Assembly (NCBI RefSeq): GCF_003056055.1
Contig: NZ_PYFP01000001.1
Coordinates: 2,728,001 to 2,792,000, forward strand
DNA length: 64,000 bases
Source of the DNA: Glaciimonas sp. PCH181
Lineage (GTDB): Bacteria; Pseudomonadota; Gammaproteobacteria; Burkholderiales; Burkholderiaceae_D
Direction: 5' to 3'
Below the pieces are notes generated by a model. The model did not search any database. It was not told the DNA's origin and worked only from the letters and a program-made list of their open reading frames with translations. This document shows, piece after piece, positions 27,827 to 37,756 of the stretch (positions are counted from its first letter, which is position 1; every line of letters starts with the position of its first letter). The position numbers and the translations under genes were made by a program.

Positions 27827-29113
27827 ATGACTTCCAATAACGATACCCTGTTCGCACGAGCGCAATTAACCACGCCAGGTGGCGTCAATTCGCCAGTGCG
27901 GGCTTTCCGCTCAGTCGGCGGCACGCCACGCTTTATTACCCGCGCTGAAGGCCCTTATTTCTGGGATGCCGACGAGCGCCGCTATATCGACTACATCGGC
28001 TCATGGGGTCCCGCCATCGTTGGTCACGCTCATCCGACCGTTGTCAAAGCCGTACAAGATGCTGCCGCACGCGGTCTGAGCTTCGGTGCGCCGACCGAAG
28101 GCGAAATTCTGATCGCTGAAGAGATTTGCAAGCTGGTGCCCTCGATTGAGCAAGTCCGTCTGGTCTCTAGCGGCACCGAAGCCACCATGAGCGCATTGCG
28201 TCTGGCACGTGGCGCAACTGGTCGCGACAAAATTGTCAAATTTGAAGGCTGCTATCACGGCCACGCCGATTCGTTGTTGGTCAAAGCGGGCAGCGGCTTG
28301 CTGACCTTTGGTAATCCGACGTCTTCCGGCGTCCCTGCGGATTTCGTCAAACACACGCTAGTCCTTGACTACAACAACGTCGCGCAACTAGAAGAAGCCT
28401 TTCAAGACATGGGCGACCAAATTGCCTGCGTGATCGTCGAACCGGTGGCTGGCAACATGAATTTGATTCGCGCTACGCCAGAATTCTTGCAGGCGATGCG
28501 CAATTTATGTACCAAACACGGCGCTATCCTGATTTTTGATGAGGTCATGTGCGGCTTTCGCGTTGCTTTGGGCGGTGCGCAAGACCTGTATCAGATTCAG
28601 CCGGATATTACCGCGCTGGGCAAGGTTATTGGCGGCGGTTTGCCGGTTGCAGCATTCGGCGGTCGGGCGGATTTGATGCAACATATGGCCCCGCTTGGTG
28701 GCGTCTATCAGGCAGGTACGCTGTCGGGAAATCCGGTAGCGGTTGCGGCTGGCCTGACAACATTGAAGTTAATCCAGGAGCCGGGCTTCTATCAACATCT
28801 CAGCGCCCAGACGCTCAAGTTGACGCAAGGCCTGACCCAAGCTGCGGCAGATGCTGGTGTAGTTTTCTGCGCCGATGCCATCGGCGGTATGTTTGGTCTG
28901 TATTTCTCAAAAGAAGTGCCAACTACTTTTGCCGAGATGATGTCCATCGACAAAGCCCAATTCAACCGGTTTTTCCACGCGATGCTAGACGCAGGCGTGT
29001 ATTTAGCGCCATCGGCATTTGAAGCAGGCTTTGTTTCTGCGCAGCATGATGATGCGGTAATTGAGGCGACTATCACGGCGGCGCGTGGCGCGTTTGCGCA
29101 GTTGTCCCGCTAA
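27827..29113 (+). CDS. hemL: Glutamate-1-semialdehyde 2,1-aminomutase
   Basis: PLP enzyme that turns glutamate 1-semialdehyde into 5-aminolevulinate for haem synthesis by the C5 route. Family motifs are all visible: [12 protein letters not shown] near the N-terminus, [48 protein letters not shown] and the PLP-Lys segment [16 protein letters not shown]. The frame begins with TTG at 27812 and has ATG codons at 27815 and 27827. I chose 27827 (MTSNNDTLF) because it fits the usual N-terminus. A strong bidirectional terminator follows. Confidence 0.95.
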   Translation: MTSNNDTLFARAQLTTPGGVNSPVRAFRSVGGTPRFITRAEGPYFWDADERRYIDYIGSWGPAIVGHAHPTVVKAVQDAAARGLSFGAPTEGEILIAEEICKLVPSIEQVRLVSSGTEATMSALRLARGATGRDKIVKFEGCYHGHADSLLVKAGSGLLTFGNPTSSGVPADFVKHTLVLDYNNVAQLEEAFQDMGDQIACVIVEPVAGNMNLIRATPEFLQAMRNLCTKHGAILIFDEVMCGFRVALGGAQDLYQIQPDITALGKVIGGGLPVAAFGGRADLMQHMAPLGGVYQAGTLSGNPVAVAAGLTTLKLIQEPGFYQHLSAQTLKLTQGLTQAAADAGVVFCADAIGGMFGLYFSKEVPTTFAEMMSIDKAQFNRFFHAMLDAGVYLAPSAFEAGFVSAQHDDAVIEATITAARGAFAQLSR

Positions 29114-29196
29114 ACCAGGACGATGCGGCGCATTTCGTTGAGATGGCTGCGGCCATCACAAGAATGCGTCGATATAAATACGTTGATTCAAAAATG

Positions 29197-29235
29197 AAAA
29201 ACGGCGGTAAAGCTCAGTGCTTTACCGCCGTTTTT
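29197..29235. terminator. Bidirectional rho-independent terminator, hemL / mtgA
   Basis: AAAAACGGCGGTAAAGC (29197-29213) and GCTTTACCGCCGTTTTT (29219-29235) form a perfect 17-bp stem with a TCAGT loop. The A-run and T-run serve both convergent genes. Confidence 0.93.
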
Positions 29236-29253
29236 ACGTTTTTCAAGCCAAAT

Positions 29254-29949
29254 CTATGGCAATTCCGCCGATCCCATACGTCGCAAAATCAATCCGGTAC
29301 GTTTCGACAAATAAGCTGATCCCCGATTTTTGTCATAAAAGCGTGGGCGCGGCAGCATCACCGCCAGACGTGCAGCCTGACTAGCGCCGAGATTCGCGGC
29401 TGAAATCTTGTAATAGTGCCGCGATGCCGCTTCGGCCCCATAGACACCGCTGCCCCACTCCACCACGTTCAGATAAATTTCGTAAATCCGCTCTTTATCC
29501 ATCAAGTATTCCAACATATAAGTGATGACCAGTTCCTGACCTTTGCGGATATAACTACGCTCACCGGATAAAAACAAATTCTTCGCCAGTTGCTGCGTAA
29601 TTGTCGAGCCGCCAACCATCACCTTGCCCTTTTTTGCATTGCGTTCGTAGGCTTTTTCCAACGCATCCCAATCAACACCTTCATGCTCCGAAAAATTAGC
29701 ATCTTCAGAAGCGATAATGGCGCGCTTCAAATTGCCCGAAATGCGGTTATACGGCACCCAGATATATTGCAATTGAATATTTGGATCGGTTTCCCGCAAA
29801 ATCGATAGTTGATGCCGCATAAAACTGGTGGAACTGGGATTGTGATCAACCCACCACCAAATCTGGACGAAAAAATACAGTTGGAGAGCAACGATTGCTA
29901 CGACAACAATCAGAAGCACGCGCCAGATCAATTTACCGAAAGACTTCAT
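29254..29949 (-). CDS. mtgA: Monofunctional biosynthetic peptidoglycan transglycosylase
   Basis: A family GT51 enzyme that polymerises lipid II into glycan strands at the inner membrane. After one N-terminal membrane helix (about 8-28) it has the catalytic motif [17 protein letters not shown] with the Glu near 82, then [27 protein letters not shown], then [19 protein letters not shown]. There is no transpeptidase domain, as expected. I use the second ATG (29949), seven bases after GGA; the ATG at 29955 is too close to it. It follows aroE by about 17 bp. Confidence 0.94.
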   Translation of the reverse strand: MKSFGKLIWRVLLIVVVAIVALQLYFFVQIWWWVDHNPSSTSFMRHQLSILRETDPNIQLQYIWVPYNRISGNLKRAIIASEDANFSEHEGVDWDALEKAYERNAKKGKVMVGGSTITQQLAKNLFLSGERSYIRKGQELVITYMLEYLMDKERIYEIYLNVVEWGSGVYGAEAASRHYYKISAANLGASQAARLAVMLPRPRFYDKNRGSAYLSKRTGLILRRMGSAELP

Positions 29950-29966
29950 ATGCATTTCCAGGCAAC

Positions 29967-30842
29967 TTAAAGCTGGGCGCGCAACGCAGAAAACGTAGCG
30001 TCGGTTTGCGGGCGTACACCGCGCCAGACAAAAAAGGCCTCCGCTGCCTGTTCGACCAACATCCCTAATCCATCACGTACCATCGCCCCTTGCGCACTGG
30101 CAAATTGCATGAAAACAGTCGGCTGTTTGCCATACATCATGTCGTAAGCCAGGGTCTGTGGGCCAAAAATACTGGCGGCAACGGTGGGGACATCGGCTTG
30201 CAGACTGGCCGACGTCGCGTTAATGATGAGGTCAAATTGGTCATTAATGCTGGCAACATCGGTAAAGCTGCTAACAACAATCTCGCCTTCGTTAGGGAAT
30301 TTTTGGGAAAATTGCTGCACCAAGGCTTGCGCGTTCGTAACTGTCCGATTCGCTAAAACAAGTTGTGCTGGGTTGGCCTGCATCAACGGCAATAAAACAC
30401 CGCGCGCCGCACCGCCTGCGCCCAACAGCAAAACACGCTTTCCGGCGATCTCAAAACCTGCATTTCGCACAATATCCGTCACTAAACCAATGCCATCGGT
30501 GTTGTCGCCGTGGATTTGTCCATTCGCAAAACTGAGTGTGTTAACCGCACCCGCCGCCTCCGCGCGCGGCGTTAGCGTCGTTGCCAAAGCATAGGCCTCC
30601 AATTTGAATGGCACCGTGACATTGGCACCTTTTCCGCCTTGCTGAATAAATTCCTGCACGGCCTCGGCGAAGCCATTTAACGGCGCCAGCAAATGTCGAT
30701 AGTCGATATTTTGGGCGGTATCGGCAGCGAAACGCGCATGAATGTCAGGGGACTTGCTGTGCCCGATTGGATTGCCAATAACGACGTAGCAATCAGTTTC
30801 CAATACAGAGTCGGCCATCGGAGTAGATATAAGAACAGACAT
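29967..30842 (-). CDS. aroE: Shikimate dehydrogenase (NADP+)
   Basis: AroE reduces 3-dehydroshikimate in the common aromatic pathway. The motifs [15 protein letters not shown] (shikimate binding), [12 protein letters not shown] with the catalytic Lys, and [17 protein letters not shown] (NADP Rossmann) are present in order in 291 residues. The true start may be the ATG at 30818 ([10 protein letters not shown]), which would give 283 residues. No ribosome-binding site separates the two options. It lies upstream of mtgA in the same direction. Confidence 0.94.
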   Translation of the reverse strand: MSVLISTPMADSVLETDCYVVIGNPIGHSKSPDIHARFAADTAQNIDYRHLLAPLNGFAEAVQEFIQQGGKGANVTVPFKLEAYALATTLTPRAEAAGAVNTLSFANGQIHGDNTDGIGLVTDIVRNAGFEIAGKRVLLLGAGGAARGVLLPLMQANPAQLVLANRTVTNAQALVQQFSQKFPNEGEIVVSSFTDVASINDQFDLIINATSASLQADVPTVAASIFGPQTLAYDMMYGKQPTVFMQFASAQGAMVRDGLGMLVEQAAEAFFVWRGVRPQTDATFSALRAQL

Positions 30843-30998
30843 AAATGAGTTTTTTGATGTTATTTTTTTGAAACGTCGACCATCCGTGTTTTACCGTCGC
30901 TGAAGACTATCTCCCTGATTGCCCGCAGCAAAAATCGGCAAACCCGATATTATTACTTATTGAATATGCGCGTATCTAATATTACGTATCTACCACTA

Positions 30999-31907
30999 TT
31001 AATTATAATTACCACTTCGCAATTCCGCTGCAACTTGCCCCTCGCGAGAGAAGTCTAGCGTCACGATAACTTCCCATACTTCATCCGGCGCACCGTGCCG
31101 CATATTATGGGGAAATCGACTAAAAGGTGCGGCGCTTTCGATGATTCTCAACGCAGCTGCATCGAGACCGGGAATCTGCGAACTGCGCTCAATCTGTAGA
31201 CCGCCGTCTTTCCTATAAATAGTGCCATCCTGAAAAATCGGCACCGAAACGACTAATTTTCCATATAACTTTGCGCCATTTTTTTTGGGGAAATTCAGCG
31301 TACCAACACGTTCAACCCGATCCGCGAAGGTCTTGTAATACATCGCATATTCCACACCCTGCGTACTAGGCGTAATCTGGGTTTTCTTGGGGCGCTTGTT
31401 GTAATCCTCGATACTTTTCGCAATTTCGGCTTCCTGACGGCGCAACGCCTTGGCGTCCGGCATCGCATCGGTGCCGTCTTGCCGCTGCACCGCATCGATC
31501 ACCTTATCCTGCGGCGTCGGCTCTGGCACTGAAAATGCCGCAGCTTTTTGCATCTGCGCCAGCATTTGCTGCTGTTTTTTTTCTAATTCCTCAATCCGCT
31601 GCTGGGCAGTGCTCACGTTATCGCCGTCCTCAGACCGATGCATGTCAGGCAAAGGCGATTTGGCCCGTCCAGCGTCGGCATTCCCGCCACCGTCCAGATT
31701 GACTTGCGCCAGTGCTTCGGCTTTTAACGGTGCATTCTGGTGTTTGGCATTCACCAGAATGACTTCCAGTCCGGGATCGGTCGGTTTTAATTTGACCGCG
31801 GCTGGCGTCGTAAACCGAACGGCAAGCAATGCGCCATGCACCACCAACGAAATGGCGAGGGCGCTATATAAAAGCCGGTTCTTAGAAATGGATTTCACGC
31901 GCAGCAA
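30999..31907 (-). CDS. TonB-family energy transducer-like protein
   Basis: The 302 residues have an N-terminal membrane helix (about 12-30, LLYSALAISLVVHGALLAV), a long charged periplasmic part with a coiled-coil region (TAQQRIEELEKKQQQMLAQMQ), and a C-terminal TonB-like domain (KLYGKLVVSVPIFQDGTIYRKDGG ... PGLDAAALRIIESAAPFSRFP). The Pro-rich linker usual in TonB is weak. No exbB or exbD is nearby. The frame has a TTG start at 31907 and a GTG three codons later; an in-frame stop lies just upstream, so the gene begins in this area. It stands 52 bp after the RNase II-like gene. Confidence 0.75.
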   Translation of the reverse strand: MLRVKSISKNRLLYSALAISLVVHGALLAVRFTTPAAVKLKPTDPGLEVILVNAKHQNAPLKAEALAQVNLDGGGNADAGRAKSPLPDMHRSEDGDNVSTAQQRIEELEKKQQQMLAQMQKAAAFSVPEPTPQDKVIDAVQRQDGTDAMPDAKALRRQEAEIAKSIEDYNKRPKKTQITPSTQGVEYAMYYKTFADRVERVGTLNFPKKNGAKLYGKLVVSVPIFQDGTIYRKDGGLQIERSSQIPGLDAAALRIIESAAPFSRFPHNMRHGAPDEVWEVIVTLDFSREGQVAAELRSGNYN

Positions 31908-31959
31908 GGGAAGTCGTTCGAGTAGGGAGTTCAGTTTATGTCAGCGCCTATACGTCGGT

Positions 31960-34083
31960 TTATAAATTCACAGCAGCGGAAGCGCCATCTGCATCGCGGC
32001 GCGGCGCACTATCCAGGTCTTCATCCGCATCCGACACATCAGGATGAGCAGGGTCAGAACCTGCCTCTGGCAGTTCCGGCGGGTCATGCGGCAAGTCCAT
32101 TGCGGCATCCAGTTCTTGCGTGGTTTCGTCATCTTCCAACGCATCCATCTGATCATCTTCGGTCACAGAACCGGACGGCGTCAATACCTCCAGCAACCGT
32201 ACTTCCAGACTTAAATCGATTTCGTCCCAACGCAGCAAATCAAGTTTGACCGATGCGCCCCGCGCAACTGGCTGCATGCCCGGTAATTTGATGACCAGCG
32301 GAATATCGACCAGACGCAGAATCTCATCTTTTAACACCACTGCCTCGACATGTTTTGCCTGTTCCTGCGCCAGCCAGCGCAAGCACCAATAGCGTTCCAT
32401 CGTCGACTGAAAATCGCCATACCCGGCATAAACAGAATCAAAAGAAGACACAATCGCGAATAAATCTGCGTCACGCGGTTTAAACGGCGCGACCAGCGGC
32501 GCGGCAACACCGCCTTCCACGCATGCCAGAATCTGCCACTGATTCACCAGATCGGTATAACGACGCAACGGCGAGGTGCTCCACGCATATTGATCAACGC
32601 CCAAACCCTGATGGGGCGCAGCGTGCGTCACCATCCGGACTTGCATTTTCGTCGCCCAGCCACCGCTGCCGCCGCCTTGCGCCCGATAAATCCCCGGCAC
32701 GCCGTGGTCGGCCATGAGTTTTCCCCAAGTGCTATTAGCGAAAATCATCAGCTCTGCGACGATCTTGTCGAGCGGTGCGCCGCGCTTGCGGCGCGCGATG
32801 GTAACAACGTCGTCCTCAACGTAAAAATTGAAATCGACGCGGTTATTTTGCTCTGGCCGCAATCCAAAACTTTCACGCTTAGCCATACGGCCTTGCTCCA
32901 ATACCGAAATCCATTGCCACAAAACAGCGATATCGGCTTTATGCGGATATTCGCCCTCTCCGTTAGCCAGATTTTCTTCAGTCACCAACATATCGAGCGT
33001 GTTGTGACGCAGATTGGCAGAAATGGGAACCAGTTCTGCTTTAGTTTCCGTGCTGATCAAACGCCAGTCTTGCGGATCCAGCGTGGCATATAAAGATAAT
33101 GCCGGGCAATTTTTTCCCTGATCCAGCGAGAACGCCTCAACCAATGCATCCGGCAGCATCGTGATTTTATCGCCCGGCATATACACGGTCGACATCCGTT
33201 GACGGGCCATGACATCAATGGCGTCGTCGCGCTTGATCGCCAAACCCGGCGCGGCGATATGAATACCGATCCGCACATTGCCGTCCGCCAGCATCGTGAC
33301 CGATAACGCGTCATCGATTTCAGTCGTCGTCACATCATCGATTGAAAACGCCTGCACATCAGCCACCGGCAATGCTGCCAGCGTTGGGACCACGGGGATA
33401 TTAATCGCAGGAAAGCCGACCCCTTTCGGGAAAAACTCAAACAAAAATTTGGAGAAATGTAACTCTTTCGGTGACGCCAACCCGCCAACAGCCAGCATCA
33501 GGCGTGCCGGTGTAATTTGCAACGCACTGCATGCCGCGTCGAACGCTTTATATTCAATACTATTTTTATCCGGCTTGAAGAGTAATTGCAGCGCCAACGG
33601 CTTCATCACCTCCGGCAACTGATTGGCTTTTAGCTGCTCAACGTATTGCGCCTGTATGACTGCTTGCTGGCGTTTTTTTTCAATCCCGGCCAATGCCGCC
33701 TTCAGCGATGCTTCCGGGGCAGCTTTATAACGACCGCGACCCTTTTTATAGAAATAAATCGGGGCGGAATGCAAACACATTAACAACCCGGCCGCTTCAG
33801 CAGCGATGGGCGCATGTCCAAAATATTCAGCCCCCAACTCGGCAAATCCAAATTCTTCCTGACCGGCAACTTCCCACAAAAAATCGACATCAACGTCTTG
33901 CGAAACTTTATGTGCGTCTTCTAATAATTGCTGTGGCGAGGGTGCGGCATATTGCAACAACACATCTTTCGCCTTGATCTTGCTGCGTTTTCCAGTAGGC
34001 AATTCGACTTGATACGCTTCGCCTTGCTGCGACATAACAGACCCTGCTTTAAAATCGCCGGATTCTTCAAAAAATAGATTCAT
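31960..34083 (-). CDS. RNase II/R family 3'-5' exoribonuclease
   Basis: A 707-residue RNB-domain exonuclease that degrades RNA processively from the 3' end. The catalytic core begins near residue 248: SIDDVTTTEIDDALSV supplies the acidic metal ligands, followed by VRIGIHIAAPG and MSTVYMPGDKITMLP. The conserved YAWSTSPLRRYTDLVNQWQ segment lies near 525-543. The N-terminal part is less conserved and the C-terminus ends in a long acidic tail (EDDQMDALEDDETTQELDAAMD). It is longer than E. coli RNase II (644) and shorter than RNase R, so I do not assign rnb or rnr. Confidence 0.9.
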   Translation of the reverse strand: MNLFFEESGDFKAGSVMSQQGEAYQVELPTGKRSKIKAKDVLLQYAAPSPQQLLEDAHKVSQDVDVDFLWEVAGQEEFGFAELGAEYFGHAPIAAEAAGLLMCLHSAPIYFYKKGRGRYKAAPEASLKAALAGIEKKRQQAVIQAQYVEQLKANQLPEVMKPLALQLLFKPDKNSIEYKAFDAACSALQITPARLMLAVGGLASPKELHFSKFLFEFFPKGVGFPAINIPVVPTLAALPVADVQAFSIDDVTTTEIDDALSVTMLADGNVRIGIHIAAPGLAIKRDDAIDVMARQRMSTVYMPGDKITMLPDALVEAFSLDQGKNCPALSLYATLDPQDWRLISTETKAELVPISANLRHNTLDMLVTEENLANGEGEYPHKADIAVLWQWISVLEQGRMAKRESFGLRPEQNNRVDFNFYVEDDVVTIARRKRGAPLDKIVAELMIFANSTWGKLMADHGVPGIYRAQGGGSGGWATKMQVRMVTHAAPHQGLGVDQYAWSTSPLRRYTDLVNQWQILACVEGGVAAPLVAPFKPRDADLFAIVSSFDSVYAGYGDFQSTMERYWCLRWLAQEQAKHVEAVVLKDEILRLVDIPLVIKLPGMQPVARGASVKLDLLRWDEIDLSLEVRLLEVLTPSGSVTEDDQMDALEDDETTQELDAAMDLPHDPPELPEAGSDPAHPDVSDADEDLDSAPRRDADGASAAVNL

Positions 34084-34271
34084 TGATTACTTTACTTATG
34101 GATGCTGAGTAGGGCGTGAAGGGTACTTTGCTGATTGAAACCGTTTGTATTTAATAATCCGTATTGATAGCGCCAAACAAGAAAAATATTAACAAAAAAG
34201 TAACTGCAATTATATCGGTAGCGCATAGAGGAAATTTTGCGCATCGCTACAATTCGCTTAAATTTTGAGCA

Positions 34272-34838
34272 TTAACGCGCCGTTGTTCGCAACGCGTCAA
34301 TCTCGGGAAAAAACACTTCAGTCACTAGCATCACACCGCTTTTACGTCGAAAAGTGGAGCGTCGGGCAAACAATGGCGTGGGAAATTGGCTGACACCCAC
34401 CGCCTCACACATGCGCTGCACCAACGGATGCCCCTGATATAAGCGCGCAAAGTGTAATTGTCCACGCGCCACCAGCGGATCGCCAAATAACGTCGTGCCC
34501 AATGAGCGCTCGCCTAACGTGCCAAAAAATGGCCACTCCGACGTCGTCGCCGTCAATGACAGGACAGTATGACCCAATACCGTCGGGCGTCCGTCACAGC
34601 GCAGCAATACATCGCGCTCTTGCACTTGCAGCCGCCGTGGCAAGCCTATCGCCGCATATTCGTCCGCCAGACACAGTGCGTGCCGCTGATGCAAACGTTG
34701 TACCCGAAACTGATCGCTATGCGCAATTAACTTAGTCGTCAGCGACGAGCGATCGGTCAGCCAATCACGCATGTATGGCGAAGGATGAACGCCATTCGCG
34801 TGCGCATACCAATTAGCAGAAGTCAGCGAGCGCCCCAT
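34272..34838 (-). CDS. ubiC: Chorismate pyruvate-lyase
   Basis: UbiC splits chorismate into 4-hydroxybenzoate and pyruvate, the first step of ubiquinone synthesis. The 188-residue protein begins MGRSLTSANWYAHANG and shows the family segments MRDWLTDRSSLTTKLIAHS, QERDVLLRCDGRPTVLGHTVLS and LGERSLGTTLFGD with the substrate-binding Arg and the late Glu in TEVFFPEI. I start it at 34838 instead of 34877. This ATG overlaps the TGA of the upstream esterase gene by one base and has AAGGA six bases before it. The two genes are therefore translationally coupled. Confidence 0.92.
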   Translation of the reverse strand: MGRSLTSANWYAHANGVHPSPYMRDWLTDRSSLTTKLIAHSDQFRVQRLHQRHALCLADEYAAIGLPRRLQVQERDVLLRCDGRPTVLGHTVLSLTATTSEWPFFGTLGERSLGTTLFGDPLVARGQLHFARLYQGHPLVQRMCEAVGVSQFPTPLFARRSTFRRKSGVMLVTEVFFPEIDALRTTAR

Positions 34839-35431
34839 CAGCAATCCTTTAAAGCCGGATGAACGTCCACGCCGCAAAACGTCAACACGGTGTCAGCGTA
34901 GTCCGCGAATTCGCTGATCCCATGATCGCTGCCCTCTATCACTACCTGCTGCGCCTGTGGATAATGGTCCACCATTTCATGCCAGTCGAGCACTTCATCG
35001 CCGGTGGCGGCAATCAGCAAATAGCGTTGCGGCTGGGTAATCCTGGCAATCGTTAGCGCTTCCAACTCAGCAATATACGCACGCTTGAATTCAAACGGCG
35101 CGTCGGAATGATATTGCGTATGCACGCCAATATACTTTTCCAAGTCGCGTGGCGGTTTCACGGCGGGATTCAGCAGGACTGCACGGCAACCGGTCTGCTC
35201 TGCCAGCCAAGTCGCGTAAAAACCGCCTAGGGAAGAGCCAACAACGGTCAGCTCAGCGGGATTAATCTGCGCAATACAGTTTTGCGCCAGAGCAATGGCG
35301 GCGCGTGGTGAAGCCGGCAATTGAGGGCAAATGTAGACGCTCTGCTGGCCTAAGCCTTCCAAGCGCTCAGCCAGAAAACGCGCTTTAAATGACAATGGCG
35401 ATGAACGGAAACCGTGCAGATAAAGAATCAT
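34838..35431 (-). CDS. YqiA/YcfP family alpha/beta-hydrolase esterase
   Basis: A small 197-residue alpha/beta hydrolase beginning MILYLHGFRSSPLSFKARFL. The nucleophile elbow is VVGSSLGGFYATWLA with Ser67, the acid is probably in AATGDEVLDW and the His in EGSDHGISEF. This is the YqiA pattern; E. coli YqiA hydrolyses short acyl esters, but the natural substrate is unknown. It lies 8 bp after mpl and overlaps ubiC. Confidence 0.88.
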   Translation of the reverse strand: MILYLHGFRSSPLSFKARFLAERLEGLGQQSVYICPQLPASPRAAIALAQNCIAQINPAELTVVGSSLGGFYATWLAEQTGCRAVLLNPAVKPPRDLEKYIGVHTQYHSDAPFEFKRAYIAELEALTIARITQPQRYLLIAATGDEVLDWHEMVDHYPQAQQVVIEGSDHGISEFADYADTVLTFCGVDVHPALKDC

Positions 35432-35439
35432 GATCGGAC

Positions 35440-36891
35440 TTAGGTTGATGCAGGAAGGTGGGATGCGCGATTAGTGGGCGCCGCCAACGCGTCCAGCAGT
35501 TTTTGATGAACACCGCCGAAACCACCATTGCTCATGACCAATATCTGATCGCCGGGCCGTGCCGCCTGCGCAACCGCCGCCACCAACTGATCAAGCACAT
35601 CGTAAGCCCGCGCTTTCTCGCCCAGCGGTGCCAAAGCCTCGCCCAGATCCCATCCCAGCGCTTCTTTGCCCTGCCCTTGTGCGCCATAGCCGAAAACCAG
35701 ATCCGCATCGATCAGGCTATCCGGCAAAGCATCCTTCATCGCGCCCAACTTCATCGTATTAGAGCGCGGCTCCAACACTGCCAGAATCCGGATCTCTCCA
35801 ACCTTTTTACGCAAGCCAGCGACGGTGGTGGCGATTGCGGTAGGATGGTGGGCAAAATCGTCATAGACGGCAATCTGATTAACCGTTCCCCGCAGCTCCA
35901 TGCGTCGCTTGACGTTCTCAAACGTTGCTAACGCCTTGATGGCTTGTTCAGCCGGGACACCGACGTGACGCGCAGCAGCGATGGCAGCAACAGCATTCAT
36001 CCGGTTATGTTCACCGGTTAGCGCCCACTCTACGGTCCCTAGGCTAACGCCATTAAAACTGACATCGAAGTTTCCGTCAGCATGGGTTGTCAAAGACCAA
36101 CCTTGTTGATCGACGCTTTCGCGCTGATCAGATTGATTTTCTATGCCGAATAACTCTTTATCGCTCCAGCATCCACGCGCCAAAACCCGCTGCAACGAGG
36201 CTTCACGGGCATTCACGACCAAGCGACCGATGCCGGGCACGGTGCGGACCAAATGATGGAATTGGGTTTCAATTGCGGCTAAATCGGGAAAAATATCGGC
36301 GTGATCGTATTCAAGATTGTTCAGAATCGCTGTTTTAGCATGGTAATGGACAAATTTGCTGCGTTTATCAAAAAACGCCGTGTCGTACTCATCCGCTTCA
36401 ATGACAAAGAACGATGAGGCCGATGCGTCCGCGCCCTTGCCTGACAGACGCGCCGAGATACCGAAATTCATCGGTACGCCGCCAATCAGAAAGCCCGGAT
36501 CGTAGCCAGCATCCTCCAAAATCCACGCCAGCATCGCTGAAGTAGTCGTTTTGCCATGCGTCCCGGCAACCGCCAACACCCATTTATCGGCCAATATATG
36601 TTCTCCGATCCATTGCGGGCCGGAGGTATAAGGCAAGCCACGATTGAGAATTTCTTCCATCAGCGGATTGCCACGAGACACTACGTTTCCGACCACAAAC
36701 AAATCTGGCGCCAGCGCAATTTGTTCAGCACCGAAGCCCTGAACCAGCGCTATTCCTTGCGCCTCTAGCTGCGTGCTCATCGGTGGATAGACGTTGGCAT
36801 CGCAGCCAGTGACTTCATGACCGGCCTGTTTTGCCAAAACGGCTAAACCGCCCATAAAGGTGCCGCAAATACCAAGAATATGGATGTGCAT
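35440..36891 (-). CDS. mpl: UDP-N-acetylmuramate:L-Ala-gamma-D-Glu-meso-DAP ligase
   Basis: Mpl attaches recycled murein tripeptide to UDP-MurNAc in peptidoglycan recycling. The 483 residues start with MHIHILGICGTFMGGLAVLAKQAGHEVTG, which separates Mpl from MurC. They continue with the ATP loop AGTHGKTTTSAML near 110 and NLEYDHADIFPDL, EHNRMNAVAAIAAARH and YDDFAHHPTA of the Mur ligase family. It is the first gene of the mpl-yqiA-ubiC unit. Confidence 0.95.
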   Translation of the reverse strand: MHIHILGICGTFMGGLAVLAKQAGHEVTGCDANVYPPMSTQLEAQGIALVQGFGAEQIALAPDLFVVGNVVSRGNPLMEEILNRGLPYTSGPQWIGEHILADKWVLAVAGTHGKTTTSAMLAWILEDAGYDPGFLIGGVPMNFGISARLSGKGADASASSFFVIEADEYDTAFFDKRSKFVHYHAKTAILNNLEYDHADIFPDLAAIETQFHHLVRTVPGIGRLVVNAREASLQRVLARGCWSDKELFGIENQSDQRESVDQQGWSLTTHADGNFDVSFNGVSLGTVEWALTGEHNRMNAVAAIAAARHVGVPAEQAIKALATFENVKRRMELRGTVNQIAVYDDFAHHPTAIATTVAGLRKKVGEIRILAVLEPRSNTMKLGAMKDALPDSLIDADLVFGYGAQGQGKEALGWDLGEALAPLGEKARAYDVLDQLVAAVAQAARPGDQILVMSNGGFGGVHQKLLDALAAPTNRASHLPAST

Positions 36892-37056
36892 TCTAAAGTG
36901 TCAACATTCGTAAAAGAAGAATAGGGGATTTTACCTGACCAGCCAGCCACGACGCCAAAGTCCGATGCGTATTTATTTTAGCGGCGACTGCGTTATAGTA
37001 TATTTCCCTCTACTTTCACACCGGCAACTCGCTTCATATATCATTTTGGTCCAATC

Positions 37057-37713
37057 ATGGTTACAAAATCCCCAACCGAACTCGCCCCGCTTCGCCAGGA
37101 AATTGCCGCTGTTGCTGCGCGCATGATCGCTGAGGATGGCGCAGATTACCGCACTGCTAAGCGCAAAGCGGCGCAACAAATCCTGGGCAATCGTCGGCTT
37201 CATGGCGATTTCCTGCCAAATAACAGCCAGATAGTGGAAGAAGTGCGTTTATATAACGCGTTGTTCTTTGCCGATACGCAGCCAGCCAGATTGGCCCATT
37301 TGCGCCGACTCGCGGTCGAGATAATGAGCGAAATGGGCGGCTTTAATCCCTATTTGACCGGCGCGGTATGTAATGGCACTGCTGGCGACCATGCAGATAT
37401 CCATTTACAGTTATTTGTGGATAGTGCCAAAGATGTAGAGATTTACTTATTGAATAAAAACGTGCAATTCGAGGTTTCAGAGAGCGAGAATAGCAACCGC
37501 CCGGCAAAACATGCGCGCAACGGCGGCAGCGAACCACTGGAAATCCTGAGTTTCATCTATAAGCGTGAAGGGGTGCATTTAGCACTCTATGAAACGGACG
37601 CCTTACGCGGTAGTATCAGGCCGGGCGGAACGGCTGCGGACTCGGGCGAATATAGAGATCGTGTCGATCTTGCCGCAGCGCGCTTGCTCATTACAGACCA
37701 AAATCAACCGTAA
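37057..37713 (+). CDS. Conserved protein of unknown function, possible nucleotidyltransferase-like fold
   Basis: The 218-residue protein is soluble, with a helical N-terminal half (MIAEDGADYRTAKRKAAQQIL, VRLYNALFFADTQPARLAHLRRLAVEIM). A central segment, FNPYLTGAVCNGTAGDHADIHLQLFVD, looks like the glycine-then-acidic strand of minimal nucleotidyltransferases (G-x...DxD/H), followed by KDVEIYLLNKNVQFEV. A catalytic role is not proven by this. Proteins of this kind often sit beside mpl and tlpA in related bacteria. It is divergent from mpl; TATAGT at 36994-36999 is a possible -10 box. Function not recognised. Confidence 0.7.
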   Translation: MVTKSPTELAPLRQEIAAVAARMIAEDGADYRTAKRKAAQQILGNRRLHGDFLPNNSQIVEEVRLYNALFFADTQPARLAHLRRLAVEIMSEMGGFNPYLTGAVCNGTAGDHADIHLQLFVDSAKDVEIYLLNKNVQFEVSESENSNRPAKHARNGGSEPLEILSFIYKREGVHLALYETDALRGSIRPGGTAADSGEYRDRVDLAAARLLITDQNQP

Positions 37714-37756
37714 TATTTCTAAAAATTGATTTTACGCACAGGAACAACGAAGCCGA

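Noticed and set aside
27177-27857. A 226-codon minus-strand frame opposite thiD
   Set aside because: Ser/Arg-rich composition typical of an antisense frame of a GC-rich gene.
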